From the NCBI RefSeq assembly GCF_001968815.1, contig NZ_MIEQ01000044.1, positions 62,001 to 126,000 on the forward strand: a stretch of 64,000 nucleotides of DNA. Direction: 5' to 3'. This DNA comes from Motiliproteus sp. MSK22-1 (GTDB taxonomy: Bacteria > Pseudomonadota > Gammaproteobacteria > Pseudomonadales > Balneatricaceae). How positions within the stretch are numbered: the first letter of the stretch is position 1; every line of letters begins with the position of its first letter. Shown piece after piece: positions 42,805-50,617 of the stretch. A model generated the notes under the pieces. It was given only the letters and a program-made list of their open reading frames with translations, did no database searches and was not told the origin of the DNA. The translations under genes were made by a program, and so were the position numbers.

Positions 42805-43030
42805 ACAGGTCTATTCGGCCCCTATCTGCCAGATTGAAGCGGCAAGAATCCTTAATTCTGACCCCTTAACCCTGGTCATCGGCCTCTAAGAATTACGGCT
42901 AAAGTTCCGTAGCCAGGACTTATCACCAAATATTTTTTATTTCATGCATCCATTCCTCCAAACCCAACGTTTCCATAGGTACCTACTGTCAAATTAATAA
43001 GTACCGATCTATCCAATAAAGAGAAATACC

Positions 43031-43765
43031 ATGGAAACAACAACCAATAAGCCCCTGTTAACAATTCTGCCGATATTGACTTTAAGCTTGGCGGTAAGCG
43101 CCTGTGCTTCCAGCATGTCATCAACTGAAGCGAGAATGCCTGCCAAGTCTGTCGTTACCGCACAAGGAGAAGTCTGGGCCGACAAAAGTGGAAAAACTCT
43201 GTACACGTTTGCCAAAGACGAGCAGAACGTCTCTAACTGTTATGGCCCTTGTGCGCAAAAATGGCCCCCTTTTATTGCCGGAGCCTATGCCGAAAAGCAG
43301 GGTGACTTTTCAATATTGACCCGCAAAGACGGTGCCCGCCAATGGAGCTATAAAGGAGCGCCTCTGTACAGCTGGATCAAAGATAAAAACCAGGGAGAAA
43401 CAACCGGGCATGGTGTAAAGAATGTCTGGTTTGTTGCCCGAAGCGACGATGCTCCGGTCAGCGTATTTAATCGGGGAAACACTCAATTGCTGACTGATGC
43501 CAGCCAGAAAACGCTCTATATTTTTGACAAAGATAAAAAAGACCAGTCTAACTGCTACGATAAGTGCGCCACTCTTTGGCCACCTCTACAGGCCTCCAGT
43601 AACGACCAGGCCAGTGCTCCCTTTGGTATTATTCAGCGTAAAGATGGTAGCCTACAATGGACACTCAACAGCCAGCCGCTTTATACCTGGATTAAGGACA
43701 AGCAGCCGGGGGATATCTCAGGAGATGGTGTGAAGGGCGTCTGGCACCTGGCTCGTCATCCATAA
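43031..43765 (+). CDS. COG4315-type secreted lipoprotein (two repeats)
   Basis: A 244-aa protein. The signal peptide ends in the lipobox LAVSAC (Cys about residue 26). Two repeats of about 90 residues follow: ADKSGKTLYTFAKDEQNVSN-CYGPCAQKWPP and TDASQKTLYIFDKDKKDQSN-CYDKCATLWPP. Each continues with RKDG(A/S)xQW and (L)Y(S/T)WIKDK. Members of this family of predicted lipoproteins have paired Cys (CYxxCA) in each repeat. The function is unknown, and redox or metal binding is possible. The ECF sigma/anti-sigma pair lies downstream on the same strand and may control it. Confidence 0.88.
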   Translation: METTTNKPLLTILPILTLSLAVSACASSMSSTEARMPAKSVVTAQGEVWADKSGKTLYTFAKDEQNVSNCYGPCAQKWPPFIAGAYAEKQGDFSILTRKDGARQWSYKGAPLYSWIKDKNQGETTGHGVKNVWFVARSDDAPVSVFNRGNTQLLTDASQKTLYIFDKDKKDQSNCYDKCATLWPPLQASSNDQASAPFGIIQRKDGSLQWTLNSQPLYTWIKDKQPGDISGDGVKGVWHLARHP

Positions 43766-43947
43766 AAAGCACGTGCGTTGAAATGATCCAACTCGAAGCT
43801 GAATACTACAGTGTAATGTAGCCATCGAAGGTTATCTTTGAGGTTACAGTTTGAACCTGGGTGCCTGGTCGCAGGTTCCCGGTTCCCTTGGGGGGGGCAG
43901 CTTGAATGGTATATAACCCATGTAGGATTACAACTTAAGCGCACCAC

Positions 43948-43975
43948 AGTCACCGGTTTGTTCAAGCCGGTGACT
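43948..43975. promoter_or_regulatory. Hairpin ahead of the ECF sigma gene
   Basis: AGTCACCGG (43948-43956) pairs with CCGGTGACT (43967-43975), and the loop can extend the stem (TTT/AAG). No T run follows. It may end the lipoprotein transcript or shape the sigma-gene leader about 50 nt before its start. Confidence 0.5.
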
Positions 43976-44025
43976 TAATACCTGCGAAGGTCCATATAAA
44001 AGGGGAAACCTGTGAGGAAACTCGT

Positions 44026-44595
44026 TTGAGTTCGGAGCAATGGAAACAACAGATAGAATACTGTCTGGCACAAATCAAACTGCGCCACCAGCCTGCGTTT
44101 GAAGAACTCTACCAGCTAACCAGTGGCAAGTTATACGGTCTAATCCTCAAAATAGTACCGGATAAGGAGCTGGCAGCCGACGTATTGCAGGAAGCCTATA
44201 CCAAAATCTGGATGAACAGCGAACGCTATCGCCATGACCTGGGAGGGGGATGGCCATGGATCTGCCAGCTCACCCGCAACTGCGCTATCGATCGAGTGCG
44301 TAGTAGCAGCAGGCAACCTGAGCAGGTTGATATTGCAGTAATTGATGAAGAAACAGCAAGTGATGATTTGCTTAGAGAGCTGACGGACGACAGCAGCAAT
44401 CTCTGGCTACAACATCATGATCTCAGCCGCTGCCTGCAAAAAATTCGCAAGGAACCCCGTAGCGTAATTATCTCGGCATACATTTATGGATTGTCCCACT
44501 CTGAACTGGCAATACAGTTGCAAAAACCACTGGGAACACTCAAGTCCTGGATAAGGCGTGGGTTGAAGGAGTTACACCAATGTCTCGAAGCCTAA
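44026..44595 (+). CDS. ECF-type RNA polymerase sigma factor
   Basis: A 189-aa sigma70-family group IV factor. Region 2 runs LKIVPDKELAADVLQEAYTK-IWMNSERYRHDLGG (about residues 40-75). Region 4 is KIRKEPRSVIISAYIYGLSH-SELAIQLQKPLGTLKSWIRRG (about 138-180). The start is TTG with GTGAGGAAAC upstream. The anti-sigma gene overlaps its last 16 bp, so the two are translationally coupled. The neighbouring lipoprotein is a candidate target. ECF factors of this kind usually respond to envelope or oxidative stress. Confidence 0.9.
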   Translation: MSSEQWKQQIEYCLAQIKLRHQPAFEELYQLTSGKLYGLILKIVPDKELAADVLQEAYTKIWMNSERYRHDLGGGWPWICQLTRNCAIDRVRSSSRQPEQVDIAVIDEETASDDLLRELTDDSSNLWLQHHDLSRCLQKIRKEPRSVIISAYIYGLSHSELAIQLQKPLGTLKSWIRRGLKELHQCLEA

Positions 44596-45308
44596 GATAT
44601 CTTAAGCCCGAAATTAGAGATCATTTGGCTGCTCAGTATGTGCTGGGAACCCTGTCCAGCAGAACACGCCAGCGATTTGAAAGTCTGCTCCATAATCACC
44701 CAGAACTAGAAACTGACGTTTACCGCTGGCAACAGAGAATGAATCCGATCAATGATCATACCAAAGCAGTTAAGCCGCCAGCACATGTATGGCGTAACCT
44801 GCAATCGATGCTCAAACCAGCCCCTGCGGAATCCACTTGGAAGCGATTATGGGGTCAGTTGTCTTTGTGGCAGGGCGGCTTTGCTCTGGCAATGATACTA
44901 AGCCTGAGTCTTTGGCTCTTGCCTGCCGACAACAAAGTTCAACCCGTCAGTTATCTGGCCGTGATGCAATCGAACCCACCGACGCCAGAGCCACCCATGG
45001 TAATCAGCGCCTATCAGGGAGATGCACCAGGCCGCTCTCGTCTTCATATCCAGTGGAATCGACGTATGGCCAGCAGTGATCTCGAAGGCGTCAGCCTGTG
45101 GGCAATCAACCGGGACACGGGCAAGCAAACCTCATTGGGTGATCTCAAGCTGGCGCTGGAAACCCGACTGCTGACTAAGCAGGAATGGCTGGCGATCAAA
45201 GACAGCTCCGAGCTGGTCGCTGTTGAAGGGGATCTGCCGGATGGACCTGTACGCTTTCGTGGTCCTTGCCTGCAGTTGAGTGAATGGCAACCATCCAACA
45301 GGGGATGA
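44580..45308 (+). CDS. Anti-sigma factor, RskA-like
   Basis: A 242-aa protein. Residues 1-80 are the cytoplasmic sigma-binding part (PEIRDHLAAQYVLGTLSSRT, with the YVLGTL signature of the family). A single TM helix is at about 96-114 (GFALAMILSLSLWLLPA), and the periplasmic domain of about 130 residues follows (SAYQGDAPGRSRLHIQW, then VSLWAINRDTGKQTSLGDL). It holds the ECF factor inactive at the membrane until a periplasmic signal releases it. The gene overlaps the sigma gene by 16 bp. Confidence 0.9.
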   Translation: MSRSLRYLKPEIRDHLAAQYVLGTLSSRTRQRFESLLHNHPELETDVYRWQQRMNPINDHTKAVKPPAHVWRNLQSMLKPAPAESTWKRLWGQLSLWQGGFALAMILSLSLWLLPADNKVQPVSYLAVMQSNPPTPEPPMVISAYQGDAPGRSRLHIQWNRRMASSDLEGVSLWAINRDTGKQTSLGDLKLALETRLLTKQEWLAIKDSSELVAVEGDLPDGPVRFRGPCLQLSEWQPSNRG

Positions 45309-45506
45309 TTGGCAAATCCGGGAACCTGGTTCGCTGGCAGTGTCCCTAAGTAACTGTCGGTACTCCTGCTCGCTGGCCTGACGTTTTCCATTGTCAACCA
45401 GAACCCCCGTTCCCTCAGCAGCAATGCTATCCTGATGTTCTATTTGTAAACGAGGACTGGTAGTACAGCCCAGGATCAGAGCCAGGCTACAACAGAGTAT
45501 GCTCAT
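45132..45506 (-). CDS. Possible small lipoprotein overlapping the anti-sigma gene end
   Basis: An ATG-initiated frame of about 124 codons. It begins MSILCCSLALILGCTTSPRL, a lipoprotein signal with lipobox LILGC, followed by a short polar region. The last about 60 codons run antisense through the anti-sigma gene (to 45132) and read poorly, so the true protein may be shorter or frameshifted. The start is 42 bp after the AI-2E-type permease stop on the same strand. The signal peptide is the only convincing part. Confidence 0.4.
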   Translation of the reverse strand: MSILCCSLALILGCTTSPRLQIEHQDSIAAEGTGVLVDNGKRQASEQEYRQLLRDTASEPGSRICQSSPVGWLPFTQLQARTTKAYRSIRQIPFNSDQLGAVFDRQPFLLSQQSGFQRQLEITQ

Positions 45507-45547
45507 CACATGAAATCTTTGCTGTAGTATCACCCTGGCCACAACGA

Positions 45548-46726
45548 TTACCTTCCGGCGATCAGAGCCAAGGGCTTCATTGCAGCGACCCTGTCACCCA
45601 TCAGCTTTAGTGAAATCAAGATAGGAACCGCCATCAGCGCTCCCATCATGCCCCATAACCAAAACCAGAAGATTACACTGAGAAATACGATAAGGGGATT
45701 GAGGGCCAACCTCCGACCCACTATCAGAGGGGTCAGAATTTGACCTTCAATAATAGTTAAAGCCACAAAGATAGAAACCACCACGGTTGGCATAAACAGA
45801 CCATCAAAGTTCAATAGCGAAGTCATTGCCAGCAACAATGCCGTCACCAGTCCTCCCAGGTAGGGTATAAAATTAAGCAACCCAGCCACTGCCCCCCAGA
45901 GCATCGGGTTGGGCATTTCGAGCAGATACAAAACTACAGCGACAACGGCCCCCAACCCTATATTGATCAATGTGATGGTGGACAGGTATTTGGACAACTC
46001 CCCCTCCACCACACGAAAAAGTTCCAGAAACTGCCTGCCAGAACGCCTGTCATCCAGCATCATTCCGATCCGGGCTAAAAGAATGGAGCCCCAGGACAGC
46101 AGGAAATATAACAGCAGGCTCGCCATCAACGTTCCGGTCACCACCCCTCTGGTATTCGCGTACAGCATATCCTGCAGACTGATTCCCTTGATTTCGACAG
46201 TCTGAGTGGCACCGACCGTAGCGATCTGGTCAACCTTGTCGGCGGTCTTACTAACCTCTTCAACAGTTTTCTTGATCGGATATACCTTACGTTCAAGCTG
46301 CCGAAGCACTGTCGGCGCTTGCTCAATCCACTCACCTACCGGATTTACCGCACCCGCAATACCATAGCTGAGGGCGCCAAAAAGCGTTAAGACAATAACA
46401 CCAGCTCCTAATGGACGCGGCAGGTGTAAACGCTCCAGCCGACGTACCAAGGGCGCCAGCAGCAAACTAAGCAATAGTGCCAATGCCACAGGAATAAGCA
46501 ATTCTTTTACTAACTCCAGGGTATAGATCACTGCCAGCACCAACAGCCCCCAGAGTAACCATGTCTCCCGCCGCCATTTGTTTTCCGTCTTCTTTTCAGC
46601 CTTTTGACCCGTTCCACTGAAACCACCGGAGTCAGGTAGCGTCGGATCTTTCCTGGACACATCAAAGGCTTCGATAGGGAGTGGAGATTGGTCGACAGAG
46701 ACCTTGGAATGGTGATCAGTAGTCAT
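45548..46726 (-). CDS. AI-2E family permease (PerM/YhhT-like)
   Basis: A 392-aa inner-membrane protein with about seven or eight TM helices after an N-terminal acidic cytoplasmic tail of about 50 residues. The core begins WLLWGLLVLAVIYTLELVKE. The family landmarks LLNFIPYLGGLVTALLLA and GQILTPLIVGRRLALNPLIV are present. A periplasmic loop between TM3 and TM4 is rich in Lys and Val. Family members transport autoinducer 2, Na+/H+ or uncertain substrates. GAGGGC precedes the ATG. It is the fourth gene after DUF883 on the minus strand. Confidence 0.88.
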   Translation of the reverse strand: MTTDHHSKVSVDQSPLPIEAFDVSRKDPTLPDSGGFSGTGQKAEKKTENKWRRETWLLWGLLVLAVIYTLELVKELLIPVALALLLSLLLAPLVRRLERLHLPRPLGAGVIVLTLFGALSYGIAGAVNPVGEWIEQAPTVLRQLERKVYPIKKTVEEVSKTADKVDQIATVGATQTVEIKGISLQDMLYANTRGVVTGTLMASLLLYFLLSWGSILLARIGMMLDDRRSGRQFLELFRVVEGELSKYLSTITLINIGLGAVVAVVLYLLEMPNPMLWGAVAGLLNFIPYLGGLVTALLLAMTSLLNFDGLFMPTVVVSIFVALTIIEGQILTPLIVGRRLALNPLIVFLSVIFWFWLWGMMGALMAVPILISLKLMGDRVAAMKPLALIAGR

Positions 46727-46762
46727 ATAGCCCTCGCTTATTTACCCGGAGTCTTTGCCAGA

Positions 46763-47011
46763 TCACAGCAGTCTCAACAACAGAGGTAAATAGCTTATTA
46801 GTCGTGTAACAGATCCAGGTTGTCGGCAATCTTTTGACTGCAGGCGGCGACCGTAGACAAAACCCAAAGCGAACCCTGAAATCAATCCTCGAGGTGAAGC
46901 CACCGTCTCCTCGACAGCTGTTTGCATTCGCTGTCTTGCCAGCCTCGCCTTGATACTGGCGTATTGAACCTGTACCGCCTGTTGCTTCAGCTGTGATTTA
47001 CTCAGTTTCAT
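46763..47011 (-). CDS. YqjK-like small protein
   Basis: About 82 aa, mostly charged and helical (KLSKSQLKQQAVQVQYASIK), with a Gly-rich turn GLISGFALGFVYGRR near the middle and a hydrophobic C-terminus. The position after DUF883 and holin-like genes matches the yqjD-yqjE-yqjK order of E. coli. ATG 47011 has GAGGCGG upstream. A start eight codons earlier (47035) overlaps the previous gene more. The gene overlaps the holin-like gene by 14 bp. Confidence 0.65.
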   Translation of the reverse strand: MKLSKSQLKQQAVQVQYASIKARLARQRMQTAVEETVASPRGLISGFALGFVYGRRLQSKDCRQPGSVTRLISYLPLLLRLL

Positions 47012-47429
47012 CAGTAGCCGCCTCATGTCTGACATCCAGCCCCAGAGCCTGTCGGGTATTGTCTATCCCGATGGCAGTAAGACAGTGTCGGATAAACCAT
47101 ACCGCTGTAATCAACAGGGCCATGTTGGCCAGCGCCAAAGTTGCCAGTGCTATTGGCCAACTCCACCCCATCTCGATCAAACCCAGCAATATCGCCGCCT
47201 CCAACAACCCCCAGACACTGAACAGCGCCAAAGCGGCAATCACAGCCAGCGCCAACGCCCGTCCGAACATCATTCCAGAATAACGAACTTCAAGAGTGAA
47301 AAGTTCCAACAACTGAGCAAGCTGACGCTGGGTCGTTACCATCACGTCGACAGCCGTCTCGATCAGTGTCGGGGATTCAGACTCCAGAGCCTTTTCCTCA
47401 CCCTGGGTCTGTTGAGGCGATGAAGACAT
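46998..47429 (-). CDS. Phage holin/YqjE-like membrane protein
   Basis: A 143-aa protein with two long TM helices (about residues 55-85 and 92-115) after an acidic N-terminus (EGEEKALESESPTLIETA-like). It has the layout of the phage-holin 3_6/YqjE superfamily. These proteins often sit with DUF883 proteins that tether ribosomes to the membrane in stationary phase. It starts three bases after the DUF883 stop, so the genes form one operon. Confidence 0.8.
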   Translation of the reverse strand: MSSSPQQTQGEEKALESESPTLIETAVDVMVTTQRQLAQLLELFTLEVRYSGMMFGRALALAVIAALALFSVWGLLEAAILLGLIEMGWSWPIALATLALANMALLITAVWFIRHCLTAIGIDNTRQALGLDVRHEAATDETE

Positions 47430-47432
47430 GAC

Positions 47433-47729
47433 CTAACGACGCCTTGCAAACATTCCGATCAGCACCCCCAGGGCAACTGATCCACCGACGGCAGTCCAGG
47501 GGTTGTCGCGCACCACCTTGGTCAGGCCACTACTCAGCTCCTGAGTCTTAGTCTGTGCATTGGCACTGAGATCATGCAGACTACGCTCAGACTGCTCCGC
47601 ATGATCCGCAACCTGGTCAATTCGTTCATGCAGTTGATCTGCCACTCTGCGGGACAGGGACTCCTCGCCTCCGGCGCTCTGCTGATTAGCATCCGTTTTC
47701 TTACTGGTGGTTGAAGTTGATTTACTCAT
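47433..47729 (-). CDS. DUF883 family protein (YqjD/ElaB-like)
   Basis: A 98-aa protein. A Ser/Gln-rich N-terminal tail and a long amphipathic helix (QLHERIDQVADHAEQSERSL) are followed by the C-terminal GlyxxxGly TM helix DNPWTAVGGSVALGVLIGMF and a basic RRR end. YqjD/ElaB proteins anchor ribosomes at the inner membrane during slow growth. ATG 47729 has GGAGGACGG directly upstream, and the TTG at 47741 is not favoured. First gene of the yqjD-E-K-perM run. Confidence 0.85.
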   Translation of the reverse strand: MSKSTSTTSKKTDANQQSAGGEESLSRRVADQLHERIDQVADHAEQSERSLHDLSANAQTKTQELSSGLTKVVRDNPWTAVGGSVALGVLIGMFARRR

Positions 47730-47844
47730 ACCGTCCTCCAAAAATTTATCGCTATCGAAACCGGGTTAATCCCGGTTGTTCGGCCGTCCCTGGCCAGTCG
47801 TTTATTGACAATCAAGATTGATCGAAACAGGGCCTGATCGATGA

Positions 47845-48690
47845 TTACGCGCCCTGCAGCTCTGAACTGACCGACTTCACTCCCTTAACACCTTCGGCAA
47901 TCGAAATCGCCAGTTTACGTTCGAATTCACTATCAACCCGACCTCGTAAAGTGACAACACCCTTTTGAGTAGACACATCGATATCAACACCATCCACGTT
48001 ACGATTATAGATCAGCATCGATTTAACCTTGGTTGTTATCCAACTGTCACTGACGGTCTGGGCAGCCTCACGAGACTCCTGCGCCACTTTCTCATCAAGA
48101 CTGGTTTTTTCACCTACGACCTTAAGCTGATTTTTCACTTCCAGAACTTCACCGGTGTTAAGGGCAATTAATTCTGCCAGCTCCGATTCAGCCTCCGACT
48201 CAACATCCCCGGACAGGGTTACGACCTTATTACGCGTATCAACATTGATCGCCAACCCTTCGGTACTGGTGTTCCATAACAACTGGGATTTAATCCTTGC
48301 GGTCAGATTGGCATCTTCAACTTTTTGCCCGAAGGTCCGCTTAGCTTCTTTACTATCTTTAGCAGACTCCAGGCGCTTGGCTTGCGGGTTAACAATCAGC
48401 TCATTGTTGACCTTATGAATACCATCGATACCCAAGGCGAGCTCTTCTGCCAGATGCCGTTCGATATCGCTTTCCACCTCTCCCCGTAACGTTGCCACAC
48501 CATTTTTTACTTCGGTATCAATATCGAAGGGATTGAGATGTCTATTCAATGTATAGGTTGTTGCCAGTGATGCCTTGCTCCAGACATCGGATGAACGGTC
48601 AGCTCCAGAGTCCGCAAGAACTGGTGCTGCTGTCGCAGCCAAAGCAATGGCACAAGCAGCTACAAGAGGCTTAACTGCAAATTTGTTCAT
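47845..48690 (-). CDS. Periplasmic protein with three BON domains (OsmY-like)
   Basis: A 281-aa protein. A signal peptide at residues 1-26 (ACAIALAATAAPVLADS) precedes three BON domains: about 45-105 (FDIDTEVKNGVATLRGEVES), about 125-190 (AINVDTRNKVVTLSGDVESE) and about 212-281 (VDIDVSTQKGVVTLRGRVDS). BON domains bind phospholipid or the envelope, and OsmY stabilises periplasmic proteins under osmotic stress. It sits between the DUF883 operon and the two-component system. A sigma54-type promoter lies 135 bp upstream. AGGAGACGGG precedes the ATG. Confidence 0.92.
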   Translation of the reverse strand: MNKFAVKPLVAACAIALAATAAPVLADSGADRSSDVWSKASLATTYTLNRHLNPFDIDTEVKNGVATLRGEVESDIERHLAEELALGIDGIHKVNNELIVNPQAKRLESAKDSKEAKRTFGQKVEDANLTARIKSQLLWNTSTEGLAINVDTRNKVVTLSGDVESEAESELAELIALNTGEVLEVKNQLKVVGEKTSLDEKVAQESREAAQTVSDSWITTKVKSMLIYNRNVDGVDIDVSTQKGVVTLRGRVDSEFERKLAISIAEGVKGVKSVSSELQGA

Positions 48691-48824
48691 AATCCCGTCT
48701 CCTAGGCATATTCAGTTCAATTTTGATCTTCGGGGAATCCATATCCCCCTTATATAAAGCCCGTACCGGATACCGTTAACAGGTTATTAATGCTAAGGCT
48801 CCGACAAGGTTCTACCTAAACAAA

Positions 48825-48839
48825 GCAAACAGAATGCCA
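48825..48839 (-). promoter_or_regulatory. Sigma54-type promoter upstream of the BON gene
   Basis: On the minus strand the sequence reads TGGCATTCTGTTTGC. GG and GC are 12 bp apart as in the -24/-12 consensus TGGCAC-N5-TTGC, with one or two mismatches outside the invariant pairs. The predicted transcription start near 48814 gives a 5' UTR of about 120 nt. It is expected to need an NtrC-type activator, which is encoded next door. Confidence 0.75.
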
Positions 48840-48902
48840 AAAACAAATTACCTTTAATTATCAACAAGATAAACAAAAATCCAATATTAAACAGCTGACC
48901 AC

Positions 48903-48938
48903 CGGGGGATATCCCCCGCACCTTGGGGATATATCACC
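48903..48938. promoter_or_regulatory. Tandem GGGG-N6-CCCC sites upstream of the BON promoter
   Basis: CGGGGGATATCCCCCG (48903-48918) is a perfect 16-bp palindrome centred 71.5 bp from the -24 edge of the sigma54 promoter. GGGGATATATCACC (48925-48938) is a second site of the same form with one mismatch, centred 21 bp further up. Position and symmetry fit enhancer sites for an NtrC-family activator. It may also fold as a hairpin behind the response-regulator gene. Confidence 0.65.
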
Positions 48939-49183
48939 CTATCCTGATCAACTACCGGTAGTAAGACTTGGTTTCAATCAGCGGGCTGCTGAACGCAACC
49001 ATAGAAAATGGCAAATCATGAGATTCACCCGGCCCGAAGTCAGGAAAGGTAGAGGACAGCTAAAAAGGAAGAACTCTGGTCAATCAACAGCCCATGGTGG
49101 CCAGGCAAACCAAAGTCAGGAATACTCAGATCAAAGACTAAAAGTCCCTGTTATCGACCCAGTTTATACAAAACCTCTTTGAA

Positions 49184-50617
49184 TCAGACACCATCAGGGA
49201 TATCAATATCATATTTACTGATTCGGTAGCGCAGGGTATCGCGAGTCGTGTTCAACAATCGAGCCGCAGCGGTGACGTTATGGTTACTGCGCTCCAAAGC
49301 GGTGACTATAATAAATCGGTCAATATCTTCCATCCCCATACTGCCATCCAGAGGAACCTGGACCGATTCATTCTGCTGCGCCAACGGCTCTGCCGCCCCC
49401 TCCGTTGAAACAGTTGCCGGGGCTGAGTGACTCATTGCCTCATGTGGAGAGAGCTGTAACCAGTGCAGTGGAAAGTCACTTCCATCAGCAAACAGAATGC
49501 AACGTTCAATAACATTGCGTAGCTCTCTGACATTGCCAGGCCAACTGTGCTGTTTCAGCTTATCCCAGACCGCCGGACTGATATGACTGACTCTTTTTCC
49601 AGACTTGGCATTAAACTCGTCCACCAGTTGGGGAACCAGTTCATCAAGATCCTCCAAACGGTCGCGTAGAGCGGGTAATCGCAGCTCAAAAACACACAAC
49701 CGGTGATAAAGATCTTCACGGAAATCCCCTTCCTTGATTCGATCAACGAGGTCACGGTTGGTAGCGGCAATGACCTGAACATCGACTTTGATTTCACGCT
49801 CACCTCCCACCCGCCGAAAGCGCTGCTCTTCCAACGCTTTTAGCAGCTTAGGCTGCAGCTCAACAGGAATTTCACCAATCTCGTCTAAAAACAGCGTACC
49901 GCCATCTGCCTGCTCGAACAGTCCACGGCGCTTCCCTTTAGCTCCGGTGAATGCCCCCGCTTCATGGCCAAACAACTCTGACTCCAACAGATCCTTGGGG
50001 AGAGCTGAACAATTAACCTCCACCAAGGGCTCCTTACGGCGGGGTCCACTGTGATGCAGGATACGCGCAGCAACCCCTTTGCCCGTTCCCGTTTCCCCGG
50101 TGACGATTAATGAAGTGATTGGAGCTTCGGCTAACCGGCTGAGCATATCTCTAACCTGTCTGGCAGCAGCGCTGGAACCCACGTATCTTGCAAGAGGATA
50201 ACGACGATTCCCTTCTGTGAGCTGATCACTCAACCGTCGTTGTGCGGTAGAGCTGCGAGCCGCACCACTTACCACCAGGTCCAAACGATCAAAATCAACT
50301 GGTTTCTCCAGGAAATCGTAGGCCCCCAGGCGTAATGCCCGCACCGAATCCGAAACGCTGCCATAGCCCGTGAGGAATATCCACTCTCCGCCGATATCCC
50401 GGTTTCGAGACTCCTCAAGCACATCCATCGAATTGCCATCTGGCAGGTTCATATCAGCCAGCACCACCAACGGAGCCACCCCCTCCTGGTAAAGCGCCTT
50501 GCGGGCTGCCGCCAGATCTCGGGCCTGTTCCACTCGCCACCCCTGACGCTTATAGTGACGTTGAAGCTCAGCACTAAGCAGTGCCTCATCTTCAATAATC
50601 AATAGAGATTTAGCCAT
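49184..50617 (-). CDS. NtrC-family sigma54-dependent response regulator
   Basis: A 477-aa protein. The receiver domain (about residues 5-120) has the phospho-acceptor Asp in VVLADMNLPDG. The AAA+ domain (about 145-380) has Walker A GETGTGKG, the intact GAFTGA loop that contacts sigma54, Walker B GTLFLDEIG and an arginine-finger region. The C-terminal Fis-like HTH is NVTAAARLLNTTRDTLRYRISKY. ATG 50617 is preferred (GGTGG upstream) over a GTG two codons earlier. It overlaps the kinase gene by several bases. It is the natural activator for the three sigma54-type promoters nearby. Confidence 0.95.
   Translation of the reverse strand: MAKSLLIIEDEALLSAELQRHYKRQGWRVEQARDLAAARKALYQEGVAPLVVLADMNLPDGNSMDVLEESRNRDIGGEWIFLTGYGSVSDSVRALRLGAYDFLEKPVDFDRLDLVVSGAARSSTAQRRLSDQLTEGNRRYPLARYVGSSAAARQVRDMLSRLAEAPITSLIVTGETGTGKGVAARILHHSGPRRKEPLVEVNCSALPKDLLESELFGHEAGAFTGAKGKRRGLFEQADGGTLFLDEIGEIPVELQPKLLKALEEQRFRRVGGEREIKVDVQVIAATNRDLVDRIKEGDFREDLYHRLCVFELRLPALRDRLEDLDELVPQLVDEFNAKSGKRVSHISPAVWDKLKQHSWPGNVRELRNVIERCILFADGSDFPLHWLQLSPHEAMSHSAPATVSTEGAAEPLAQQNESVQVPLDGSMGMEDIDRFIIVTALERSNHNVTAAARLLNTTRDTLRYRISKYDIDIPDGV

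Noticed and set aside
48732-48749. GGGG-N9-CCCC palindrome between the BON promoter and gene
   Set aside because: The spacing differs from the N6 sites and it lies downstream of the promoter, so it is treated as a leader hairpin.
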